Positions 25,699-33,298 of a stretch of 64,000 nucleotides of DNA are shown here, piece after piece. Each line of letters starts with the position of its first letter. Positions within the stretch are counted from its first letter, which is position 1. This stretch comes from Algoriphagus sp. (GTDB taxonomy: Bacteria; Bacteroidota; Bacteroidia; Cytophagales; Cyclobacteriaceae). The notes under the pieces are model-generated. The model ran no database searches and was not told where the DNA came from. It was given only the letters and a program-made list of their open reading frames with translations. The DNA lies in assembly GCA_018336015.1 (NCBI GenBank), contig JAGXQZ010000052.1, positions 1 to 64,000 on the forward strand, in the 5' to 3' direction. Made by a program: the position numbers and the translations under genes.

Positions 25699-26772
25699 TT
25701 ATTTTTTAAAACGGAATGCTTCTACCATTTTATGGAAAATGGAGTTGTTTTCATAGATGCCGGCAAATTTTTCTGATCCGGGACCATAAGCAAACACAGG
25801 AATCATCACGCCGGTGTGGCTTCCGGTGGTGAATTTGCCCTCGACCATCCCGGTCTTGGTGTCGCCCTTGTTCACTGAAAATCCGCCTGTCTCATGATCA
25901 GCCGTGATGATCACGAGGGTGTTCCCATCCTTTTCTGCAAAATCCAATACTTTGCCAATCGCTTGGTCAAAATCGATCATTTCTTCCACGATGTATTGGG
26001 TGTCATTGCCATGGCCGCCCCAGTCGATCTGCGAACCTTCAATCATCAAAAACATGCCTTTTTTGTTGGTTTTAAGCAATTCAAGACCTGTCTCGGTAGA
26101 TTTGACAAGTTGGTCGCCACGCCCTGCTGAATATCTGGGCTGCTGTTCATCGGCAAGGAATGCTGCGAGTTTACCGCTTTTTACTTGCTGAACTTCCTCG
26201 ATGGAGTGGGCGATTTGGTAATTTCTGGATTTAAGGGAGTCGACCAGGTTTAATCCGTCTTTTCGGTCAGCAAAAAACTTTCTTCCTCCCCCGATAAATA
26301 CATCGATATCTGTAGCGAGAAAGTCCTTGGCTATGTCTTCATCCAGTGATCGGGAAGGCTGATGAGAGATAAAGCTTGCCGGCGTGGCATGCGTGATCGA
26401 GCAGGTGGCAATGAGTCCGGTAGCAAGTCCGTTTTCTTCGGCCATTTCCAGGATGGTGGGCAGCGGATTGCCTGCAGCATCGACTCCAATGGCGCCGTTG
26501 TAGGTTTTTACCCCACAGGAAAAAGCCGTGGCGCCGGCTGCCGAATCCGTCACAAAGGCATTGCTTGCCTGATTTTTATGAAAACCGACCACAGGCATCC
26601 GCTCTAAGTTGAGCTGTCCAAAATTGCCGGTCATTCCTGCATAAATCTGCGAAACTCCCATGCCGTCCCCGATCATCAGGATGATGTTTTTGGGGTGTTT
26701 GACTTTTTTCTGAGCCCAAGTGGGGCTGCTGCAAAGAGAAAGCGCGAGTAGGATTAGGTATCTTTTCTTCAT
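25699..26772 (-). CDS. Alkaline phosphatase
   Basis: 357 residues from the ATG at 26772 (MKKRYLILLALSL), where the signal peptide begins; a longer in-frame start at 26820 is rejected. The cleavage region PTWAQ leaves Gln first. Metal and nucleophile segments of the PhoA family are present: MIGDGMG, the Ser nucleophile in VTDSAAGATAFSCG, GSQIDWGGHGND and ITADHETGG, with the last His ligand in TTGSHTG. It releases phosphate from monoesters in the periplasm. Monocistronic. Confidence 0.95.
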   Translation of the reverse strand: MKKRYLILLALSLCSSPTWAQKKVKHPKNIILMIGDGMGVSQIYAGMTGNFGQLNLERMPVVGFHKNQASNAFVTDSAAGATAFSCGVKTYNGAIGVDAAGNPLPTILEMAEENGLATGLIATCSITHATPASFISHQPSRSLDEDIAKDFLATDIDVFIGGGRKFFADRKDGLNLVDSLKSRNYQIAHSIEEVQQVKSGKLAAFLADEQQPRYSAGRGDQLVKSTETGLELLKTNKKGMFLMIEGSQIDWGGHGNDTQYIVEEMIDFDQAIGKVLDFAEKDGNTLVIITADHETGGFSVNKGDTKTGMVEGKFTTGSHTGVMIPVFAYGPGSEKFAGIYENNSIFHKMVEAFRFKK

Positions 26773-26803
26773 AGAGCTTGGTTTTTTGGGTAAAATAGGG
26801 GGC

Positions 26804-26970
26804 AAATAATCAATGACCAATTTTCAATGACCAATTCACAATTTTCAATTACCAATGGCAAATGACCAATTTTCAATTGCAAGGTTGGTGTTACTTTTGA
26901 GCCTTGAATTTGTTCATTGTTCATTGAGTTTGCTCATTGAGCTTGTTCTTTGTCCATTGAATTTGATCAT
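26804..26970. repeat. Largest heptad-word repeat island (CAATnnn)
   Basis: Ten heptads in exact phase from 26811 to 26880: CAATGAC, CAATTTT, CAATGAC, CAATTCA, CAATTTT, CAATTAC, CAATGGC, AAATGAC, CAATTTT, CAATTGC. A second part (26907-26970) uses TTCATTG-type words in units of mostly 7 and 6 bases and runs into the 3' end of the neighbouring gene, supplying its last residues. Confidence 0.75.
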
Positions 26971-27156
26971 TTTCCTTAGTCTCCTCCTTTGATTAAAATG
27001 CAACAAGGCAGTCCCAAAAATCAAGGTAGGGTAGCCAATGATGAATAGTATAAAATTGATCTCATAGTAAGACAGATTCAGGATATTGGCCAAGTTGATC
27101 ACAAAGTCGGTGCAGTAATTATATGCCCAGTAGGCAGTTTGGAGGATTTCTTTCAT
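26914..27156 (-). CDS. Small membrane protein, partner of the next gene
   Basis: 80 residues with one or two hydrophobic segments (about 15-27 and 33-52, NFILFIIGYPTLIFGTALLHF), then a basic RRRLRK stop-transfer. It overlaps the upstream gene by four bases (ATGA), so the two are translationally coupled. The last 17 or so residues (NGQRTSSMSKLNEQ) are encoded by a short-word repeat island and are probably not part of the original protein. No family recognised. Confidence 0.62.
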   Translation of the reverse strand: MKEILQTAYWAYNYCTDFVINLANILNLSYYEINFILFIIGYPTLIFGTALLHFNQRRRLRKMIKFNGQRTSSMSKLNEQ

Positions 27157-27548
27157 GGTTTTCGAAGTCGGTTGATTTGATCTTGGATGTGAAGTGACTT
27201 GATCAAAAGGAAAAACATCAAAAGAGGTACGAAAAGGACCAGAATCAAAATATTGGCTAGGCCATAATTACCAAATCCTTTTAACAAAGTGATCATGCCG
27301 AAATAGAGTGGATCCGTAAAAGCAAAATAAGAGGAATCGAATTTCACATGATGGGCTTTGCAATAGCCTGTATCGTTGTGACAAGCCCAAGTGCATTTTT
27401 CGGGATCCAGACTTGCAGGATTGAGTGTAGCCTGACCTCTGCTTTGGTATGCTGTCGGTTCGAGTTGAAGCCTCGAATACTCATTGACCGACACGATGAA
27501 AACAAGAGGGAACAGGAAAATCAGAAGATTTCGAATTAATGGCTTCAT
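27153..27548 (-). CDS. Hypothetical membrane protein with Cys/His-rich loop
   Basis: 131 residues. Two hydrophobic helices (about 6-20 and 95-115) flank an external segment CTWACHNDTGYCKAHH with three Cys and three His, suggesting a metal or haem site or disulphides outside the membrane. It is followed with a four-base overlap by a second small membrane protein. I do not recognise the family. Confidence 0.65.
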   Translation of the reverse strand: MKPLIRNLLIFLFPLVFIVSVNEYSRLQLEPTAYQSRGQATLNPASLDPEKCTWACHNDTGYCKAHHVKFDSSYFAFTDPLYFGMITLLKGFGNYGLANILILVLFVPLLMFFLLIKSLHIQDQINRLRKP

Positions 27549-27624
27549 GCTTTTTTACATTATATAAATATCCGCAATCTTACCACCAAGTAGGTCATCG
27601 GCTTTAAAGACTGCGGATATTCAT

Positions 27625-27652
27625 CGACTGACCACAGACGACAGTCCACAGC
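27625..27652. repeat. Heptad-word repeat (CGACTGA-type)
   Basis: Four heptads in phase: CGACTGA, CCACAGA, CGACAGT, CCACAGC. Confidence 0.5.
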
Positions 27653-27734
27653 ACCTCCAGCAGAATTTCAAACCTTGTCTTATTTGGTTAATGGTAGAAA
27701 AGCGGATAATCTGATTACATTAATACACAAAACG

Positions 27735-27768
27735 AAAAAGGGTAACCATTTCTGATTTACCCTTTTTG
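27735..27768 (-). terminator. Terminator after the haem-binding gene pair
   Basis: Arms AAAAGGGTAA and TTACCCTTTT around ccatttctgat, with A/T-rich flanks; on the - strand it follows the stop at 27795. Confidence 0.8.
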
Positions 27769-27794
27769 TGCTTTCTAAATTGAGTAGGTAAGAA

Positions 27795-28271
27795 TTATTC
27801 TGTGCTTTCCTCTTCTTCGGCTACCACATCCATCAGCGCTTCCGCCCATTCGATGAGTTTTTTGCGATCCAAGTCTTTGAGTTTAGCCTCCGCATGGACA
27901 TAGGTGTAGATTTTCATCGGCATTTCGCCTTCACCTACTTCGATAGCGATGTCATCGAGTTTCCCCAGCTTTTCCATCATGTCATAATTCGTCCAATTGG
28001 AAAAATTGAGTTCTTCGCGTCCTTCTCGGGTATCTTTGGCTACTAGCCAAGAGATCGGCGCCACATGGGAATACCAGGGATATTTGGTCTCATTGCTGTG
28101 GCAATCGTAGCAGGCACTCTTTAGAATTCCTGCCACTTCTCCATCTACTACCCCTGTTCCGATGAGGTCTCCGGGATTATCGGTGGTTACTTCGGGCAGT
28201 TCATTGGGCACCAATTGAATAGCCACACCAATTAATGCCAGCCCTCCGATCAGGTATTGCCAGACTTTCAT
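27795..28271 (-). CDS. Haem-binding domain protein (cytochrome c-like)
   Basis: 158 residues. An N-terminal hydrophobic anchor (WQYLIGGLALIGVAIQLVP) is followed by the Haem_bd-type site CYDCHSNETKYPWYSHVAPISW, with a CxxCH haem attachment motif, and EMPMKIYTYVH, which may supply the distal Met. A periplasmic electron carrier is likely. It starts three bases after the preceding gene (another CxxCH protein), so the two form an operon. Acidic C-terminal tail. Confidence 0.85.
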   Translation of the reverse strand: MKVWQYLIGGLALIGVAIQLVPNELPEVTTDNPGDLIGTGVVDGEVAGILKSACYDCHSNETKYPWYSHVAPISWLVAKDTREGREELNFSNWTNYDMMEKLGKLDDIAIEVGEGEMPMKIYTYVHAEAKLKDLDRKKLIEWAEALMDVVAEEEESTE

Positions 28272-28274
28272 GGT

Positions 28275-28661
28275 TTATTTCTTTTTACCGGTGGTCCATT
28301 GCAGGAGGGTAGCTGCTTCTTCTGCGGTCAGTTTTTTGTCCGGATTGGACTCCAAAAATCTCGCTGGCGGCATGGTGCCTTCTTCGAGGGTTTCCTTGAT
28401 TTTGCCCATGGTAGCGAGGGATTTGGACTTTTTGGCAGCTTCCAAAGCATCCCAATCCAACTTGGCTTTGCCTTTTTCATTCTTGGATTGAGGGTTGTGA
28501 CAGCCATAGCATTTTTGCTGCACGATGGCTTTCACGTCAGCGGGCAAAGCCGGTGCTTCGGGTTGCATGGCGTGAAAGGTGTCTGCTTCAGGTTTTGGAT
28601 TGGCTTGGAGAAAAAGAATCCCAACCAAGGCAGCAACGGGGAGAAAGGCTAATTTTTTCAT
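28275..28661 (-). CDS. Secreted cytochrome c-like haem-binding protein
   Basis: 128 residues. A signal peptide (MKKLAFLPVAALVGILFLQANP) is followed by CYGCHNPQSKNEKGKAKLDWD, a CxxCH haem site, and GTMPPARFLESNPDKKLTAEEAATLLQWT, with the Met-Pro-Pro that often serves as the sixth ligand. It is three bases upstream of a second haem-binding protein on the same strand. The pair probably passes electrons in the periplasm; no oxidase or dehydrogenase is adjacent. Confidence 0.85.
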   Translation of the reverse strand: MKKLAFLPVAALVGILFLQANPKPEADTFHAMQPEAPALPADVKAIVQQKCYGCHNPQSKNEKGKAKLDWDALEAAKKSKSLATMGKIKETLEEGTMPPARFLESNPDKKLTAEEAATLLQWTTGKKK

Positions 28662-28947
28662 AGTGAGATAAAAGGGTTAAAAAGGAATTTCTGTAAGAAT
28701 TTTAAACGATGCAATTTTATTTGGTAAAAACTCATTTCAATATACTGAATGATTGAGTAATTGGTTGTTTTCAAGGTGTTTTCAAAAAGTAGCAATAGAC
28801 TAAATGCTCGAAATACAGGGATAAATGACTCGATTATGTCGACAAAATGTTGAGCCTTCACTTGAGAAGCAGTAATTACCAGAGGGCAAAGAATTGGATT
28901 TCAAACACCCAGATTCCGAAAAGGGTTGTCATTCAAAAAGAGCAAAG

Positions 28948-29670
28948 ATGAAAAAACGAATCATAGGGATAATCGCGGGAGTGATGCTGATGGTTTCAGG
29001 GGAAGTGCTAGCCCAAAAAGGAAATGCCCCTGTCTATACTTACAAAACCCCAAGCTATGATGGTATAGGGAAGGTCTATATGGGAAGAGAGATTTCTTTT
29101 GTGATGGGCTTCGAAGGCATGTCATGGCTCGAGCGTCGGAGTCGCGAACAAGAGGAAAGTGTATCGTTGGCCATCAAGAATCTACCCGTGACCGAATCCA
29201 GCGTGGTCGCGGATATCGGTGCGGGATCGGGCCATTACACCTTTAAAATTGCCCCCAAAGTACCCAAAGGCAAGGTCTATGCGGTGGAAATCCAAGATCA
29301 GGCTATCAATTACCTCAAGGCTAAATCCAAAGAACTCGGGTTTTCCAATGTGATTCCGGTGATGGGCACCGAGCAAAGTCCAAACCTGCCTGCCGCCTCT
29401 GTGGATTTGGCCATCATGGTGGATGTGTACCATGAGCTTGAATTTCCGGTGGAAATGCTCGCAGCCATCCGGCAATCCCTGAAACCCGGAGGGAAACTTT
29501 TATTGATTGAATTTCGGGGAGAAGATCCCGAAGTGGCCATCAAGCCACTTCACAAAATGACTGTCAAGCAGTCCGAAAAAGAACTGACTGCCAATGGATT
29601 CAAACTCGTCCAAAACGGTCAGTTTATGAAAATTCAGCACTTTTTGGTGTTTGAGAAGGTGGGTAATTGA
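28948..29670 (+). CDS. Class I SAM-dependent methyltransferase with a signal peptide
   Basis: 240 residues from the ATG at 28948. The N-terminus MKKRIIGIIAGVMLMVSGEVLAQ is a clear signal peptide with Gln first in the mature chain. The rest is a Rossmann methyltransferase: motif I VVADIGAGSGHYTFKIAPKV, acidic residue in AVEIQDQA, motif VDLAIMVDVYHEL, then LKPGGKLLLIEFRG. Export is odd because SAM is made in the cytoplasm. Similar signal-bearing methyltransferases exist in Bacteroidota and Planctomycetes, but their substrate is unknown. Confidence 0.85.
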   Translation: MKKRIIGIIAGVMLMVSGEVLAQKGNAPVYTYKTPSYDGIGKVYMGREISFVMGFEGMSWLERRSREQEESVSLAIKNLPVTESSVVADIGAGSGHYTFKIAPKVPKGKVYAVEIQDQAINYLKAKSKELGFSNVIPVMGTEQSPNLPAASVDLAIMVDVYHELEFPVEMLAAIRQSLKPGGKLLLIEFRGEDPEVAIKPLHKMTVKQSEKELTANGFKLVQNGQFMKIQHFLVFEKVGN

Positions 29671-29697
29671 TGTTGAAAATTTCAAGTTGGATTATTT

Positions 29698-30864
29698 TCA
29701 AAGCGGAATCGAAAAGCTAAACTGACTTCCTTTTCCTATTTCACTGTTCACCCAGATCTTTCCTCTGTGTTTTTCAATAAACTCCTTGCAAAGTACCAAT
29801 CCTAAACCGGTTCCTTTTTCATCTTCCGTACCTTTTGTAGTAAAGCCATCTACGATGTGAAAAAGTTTTGCTTGGTCTTCTTTACTCATTCCTATTCCAG
29901 TGTCGGAGACGGAAAGGACTGCTGATTCATGCTGAAGGAAAGCTTCTACTATGATCGAACCGTCTTTTTTTGTGAATTTGATTGCGTTGGAAATTAAGTT
30001 TCGGATCACTGTTCCGATCATTTTCCTATCCGCAGTCACCACAATCTGATCTACTGTGGCATCTACCAGTTTTATGTTTTTATGATCAGCTATAGGTCTG
30101 AGTATGTTGATTTCCTCTGTGATCAGATCATTGATTGCTCCTTCATCGGGCGAGAAAGGGAAGCTGTTTTGCTGGGTTTTAGCCCATTCGAGCAGATTTT
30201 CCAACAATTCGGCGGTATGTTTTGCAGAGGAATAAAGGATGTTTGCGTAAGAACTGATGGATTTATTTTCCACTTCTTTTGCATCTTCTTTCAGGAGTTC
30301 ACTGAATCCAAGGATTGATTTTATCGGATTTTTAAGGTCATGGGCGATGATGGAAAAAAACTTGTCCTTGGTCGCATTAAGTTCATTTAGAATTTGGGCT
30401 TGCTCTAACAGTCTGAATTCAAATTGCTTTCGTTCGGTAATATCACGAGTGACTCCTAGGATGAGTGTAGAGTCGAAATCTTCCCCTAAGATGGGATAGG
30501 TAAGTACTTCGGTGTGGAGGATCGAACCGTCTTTTCGATAGTAATCTACTTCTCCTTTGAAGCTGCTCAAGGGCATCCCCCTCGTGTAAGCAAAGTATTG
30601 CTCTTGCATGTAAGTGCCTACTTTGAGAGCTGATTCTGGCGTAAGTATCTCGTGGATGGCTTGGTTTTTTGCTTCTTCTACCATAAGTCCCCTGACAGCT
30701 TCTATCGCAGGGCTGATGTAAGTGATGCTCCCGTCTAGCTTCATGGTCCAGATCACATCCCGCACATGCTCAGCGATAAGTCGATAGCGTTCCTCGCTTA
30801 GTTGAAGATCTTGATAGGCTTTTTTGAGATCATCGAGGTTATCATACTGGAGTTCTTCAGGCAT
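29698..30864 (-). CDS. PAS-domain sensor histidine kinase
   Basis: 388 residues, no membrane segment. PAS domain about 22-145 (YRLIAEHVRDVIWTMKLDGSITYISPA, ending ITERK with a PAC motif). HisKA with phospho-acceptor His at about 175 (FFSIIAHDLKNPIKSILGFSELL). HATPase_c with N box (NLISNAIKFTKK), G1 (VSDTGIGM) and G2 (KGTGLGLVLCK). It is a soluble kinase; no response regulator is adjacent, so its partner is elsewhere. Confidence 0.93.
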   Translation of the reverse strand: MPEELQYDNLDDLKKAYQDLQLSEERYRLIAEHVRDVIWTMKLDGSITYISPAIEAVRGLMVEEAKNQAIHEILTPESALKVGTYMQEQYFAYTRGMPLSSFKGEVDYYRKDGSILHTEVLTYPILGEDFDSTLILGVTRDITERKQFEFRLLEQAQILNELNATKDKFFSIIAHDLKNPIKSILGFSELLKEDAKEVENKSISSYANILYSSAKHTAELLENLLEWAKTQQNSFPFSPDEGAINDLITEEINILRPIADHKNIKLVDATVDQIVVTADRKMIGTVIRNLISNAIKFTKKDGSIIVEAFLQHESAVLSVSDTGIGMSKEDQAKLFHIVDGFTTKGTEDEKGTGLGLVLCKEFIEKHRGKIWVNSEIGKGSQFSFSIPL

Positions 30865-31158
30865 GGATTCAGGCTAGGTGGGGGGGTGAAAATGGAAGGA
30901 TCAAGGAAATCCGTTTGGCATAGTGAAGATGGCCTTTCTTTTTGAAAGCCAACTGGTTTTTAGGTTAATTATTTATGAAAAACTGCTATTCATTAGGTGA
31001 TTATTAGCCTGTAGATCTAGATTGGTTTCACTTTCTTACTTTTTATTCAAAGCTCTAAATCCCTGAATAAATATATCATTCACCTAAGCGCATTCCTCTT
31101 TGGGCCTAGAAATACCTATCCTTACTTCCAAACGGAGTTCTTTGACCAGATCCAAATC

Positions 31159-32097
31159 TTATCCCTTCACCAAAAACTTATTCACATCCAGCCAATGCAT
31201 AAAGGCATCAAACCATCGGTTGCTCGTGCGGTTGGGATTACCTAGACCAAAGCCATGTCCGCCGTTTTGGTAAAGGTGAAATTCAACAGGACGACCTGCC
31301 TTGTGCCAAGATTCGATGATGCCTGTTTGACCTTGAAAAAGGAAGTCATCTGTTGCAATCACATTAAACATGGGAGGAGCATCTTTTGGAACTTCCACCG
31401 GACCCATGCCACCATAGATCGGGCCGATAAAGGCCAGTTTCATGGTTTTGGAATTTAGCGTGGCATGCATGGTCAGTCCTGCGCCTGCGGAGAAACCGAT
31501 CATTCCTATCCGGTTGATGTCCACTCCCCATTCCTTGGCTCGGCTGACAATCATCGCATACGCTGCCTCGGCATCTTCCAATTGATTGGAAAGGTCTCGC
31601 TGTGGAGGTCGAGGTGCGGGAGTAGCCGAAGCTGAGGTACCTGTGGCTGGTGGTGCAGGAGCAGCAGGTCGGGGTCGGTTCATCCAAGCAGAAAAGTCCT
31701 CGAGTGAGGGTGGTGTAGGATTCAATCGGTATTTCAATACAAAAGCAGCGATTCCCTGCTTGGCAAGCGCTTCTGCCACTTCCCAACCTTCATTGCCCAT
31801 AGACAGCCAGCTGAAGCCACCTCCCGGTGCCACAATCACAGCGGCGCCATTTGCTTTGCCGGGTTCGGGTAGGAAAGGAGTCAAGGTAGCTGTAGAAATA
31901 TTCCGTGCCATGGGATCACCCCACTGTCGAAACCAAGTCTCCGGAGCTGGCTGATTTTCCACTCCGCCAGTGCCGAGTAGGATTGCGTTGGGTTCCTTGG
32001 GATTTTCGAGCGGGTAGATGGTGCCGTCTTGGGCAAAGGCTTGAATAGAAAATCCAAGCGATAAGGCGATAAAGCCTGATTTAATCAGATTGTTCAT
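31159..32097 (-). CDS. Secreted alpha/beta hydrolase, acetylesterase-like
   Basis: 312 residues from the ATG at 32097; the signal peptide (MNNLIKSGFIALSLGFSIQAFAQ) leaves Gln first. The catalytic triad is visible: Ser in IGFSAGAG, Asp in IATDDFLF, His in GGHGFG. The oxyanion region AAVIVAPGGGFSWLSMGNEG is of the BD-FAE/axe-type esterases that remove acetyl groups from xylan. An unusual Pro/Ala-rich insert (about residues 150-178, PAAPAPPATGTS) interrupts the cap region. Fits with the xylanase and GH3 genes nearby. Confidence 0.85.
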   Translation of the reverse strand: MNNLIKSGFIALSLGFSIQAFAQDGTIYPLENPKEPNAILLGTGGVENQPAPETWFRQWGDPMARNISTATLTPFLPEPGKANGAAVIVAPGGGFSWLSMGNEGWEVAEALAKQGIAAFVLKYRLNPTPPSLEDFSAWMNRPRPAAPAPPATGTSASATPAPRPPQRDLSNQLEDAEAAYAMIVSRAKEWGVDINRIGMIGFSAGAGLTMHATLNSKTMKLAFIGPIYGGMGPVEVPKDAPPMFNVIATDDFLFQGQTGIIESWHKAGRPVEFHLYQNGGHGFGLGNPNRTSNRWFDAFMHWLDVNKFLVKG

Positions 32098-32736
32098 GGG
32101 TTTAGGTTTTTTGGGTTTGAATGGAGTAAGATATTGGTTTTCTGTGGGAAAATCAGGGGACTTTTGATTTTGGAAAGTTGAAGTGGGTAGTTTTTCAAAA
32201 AAGAAAAAGGTGAAAGTGCTTTTTGCAGAAAGCAAAAACTGTTTTTGGTGAATTAGTTTATGATTTAAATAATAGTGATTGAAATCATATCGTCCGTCCC
32301 GATGGGACTTTGGTCAAATTTGGTGGTAACCTTTAAAACCAGAGGTTAAAACCTCTAGCTAGTAGGTGGATCGTCCCTATGGGAGGGGAGAGCGTTTAGG
32401 ATTTGTCCACTGGACAAATCCAGCGAGCAGCCAGGTTGCAGGGAGGGAGAAAATGCCTAAACTGGATTGAATGTCTTGAATTGTTGGTTTCTGATTGTCC
32501 CTTTGGAAATAATGCCGTAGGCATGACAGATCATCTAGCCAGCCATTTCAATGGCTGGAAAAAAATGATTAACGATTCCGGAAAATGCCGTAGGCATGGC
32601 CGATAATATTCGGAAACCATGTTAGAAAACAGTGGTTAAGGATTTTAATTTCAGTGATTTACAAACTCATTTGATAAAAATGAATAGCTGCTTCCTGTTA
32701 GTTTCAGGCAAAGGCCAGTTTTAATTAAACCGCTTT
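32098..32736. repeat. Intergenic region packed with short palindromes
   Basis: 640 bases without a credible gene. Inverted repeats: GTCCCgatGGGAC (32296-32308); AGAGGTTAAAACCTCT (32341-32356); TCCCtatGGGA (32374-32384); 10-base arms GGATTTGTCC/GGACAAATCC (32399-32421); ATGCCGTAGGCAT twice (32512-32524 and 32585-32597); and CCAGCCATT/AATGGCTGG (32539-32558). Different words from the 10.4-kb cluster except for the shared xTGCCnnnGGCAx pattern. Confidence 0.7.
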
Positions 32737-33153
32737 TTAAAGTGAATCCAGAGGTATCCGTACTCTGAATTGATGCACTTTTCCGGGAAGGAAGGAACTG
32801 CAATCATAAGGAGAGCAATCTTTCCCCTTGGCAAATTCATAGGTGCCTGTGGCTACCTCTTTCAAAATAGTTACTGTAAAACGGGAAACCTGTTCGTTGT
32901 AAGGCGCCACGAGACGAAATTTTCCCTGGCTATCCGAGATAAGGGTGTCTTCTCTGATAATACTAGGAAGTGTAAGGAATGGAGCTTTCTCATAAGCACT
33001 AATTAACACGGTGACCCCGGGAATTCCAGCATCAGTCTTCGTATCCACTACCTTTCCGGAAAGTATGGTCGGATCCTCGGATATACAGCTCTGCGTCAAT
33101 AGTAGACAGATTAGCTGCAAAATCCTTTTGACTGATTTGTAATTCTGCTTCAT
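32737..33153 (-). CDS. Lipoprotein with carboxypeptidase-regulatory-like domain
   Basis: 138 residues from the ATG at 33153; a longer in-frame start at 33195 is less likely. Signal sequence with lipobox LLTQSC. The mature part begins as a CarboxypepD_reg-like beta-sandwich (SGKVVDTKTDAGIPGVTVLI...DSQGKFRLVAPY) and has CSPYDC near the end. Such domains often form the N-terminal plug-side part of TonB receptors, but here it stands alone. Function unknown. Confidence 0.72.
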   Translation of the reverse strand: MKQNYKSVKRILQLICLLLTQSCISEDPTILSGKVVDTKTDAGIPGVTVLISAYEKAPFLTLPSIIREDTLISDSQGKFRLVAPYNEQVSRFTVTILKEVATGTYEFAKGKDCSPYDCSSFLPGKVHQFRVRIPLDSL

Positions 33154-33219
33154 CAGCTGATGCTTTATTTGGTTAGGATTTCTTGAATCAGACACTGATG
33201 AATGTAGTCAAAATCCTAA

Positions 33220-33252
33220 AAAGAAAAGGGTGGAAATTGGAATTCCACCCTT
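33220..33252 (-). terminator. Terminator after the GH3 gene
   Basis: Arms AAGGGTGGAA and TTCCACCCTT around ttggaa, with an A-rich left flank that reads as T-rich on the - strand. Confidence 0.78.
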
Positions 33253-33298
33253 CTATCGAGATTCAATAATTATCTTTCCAACCTAAATTTTCTGAGTT

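Noticed and set aside
28658-28861. 67-residue frame upstream of the haem-binding pair on -
   Set aside because: No start context, no family, AT-rich leader region; likely chance.
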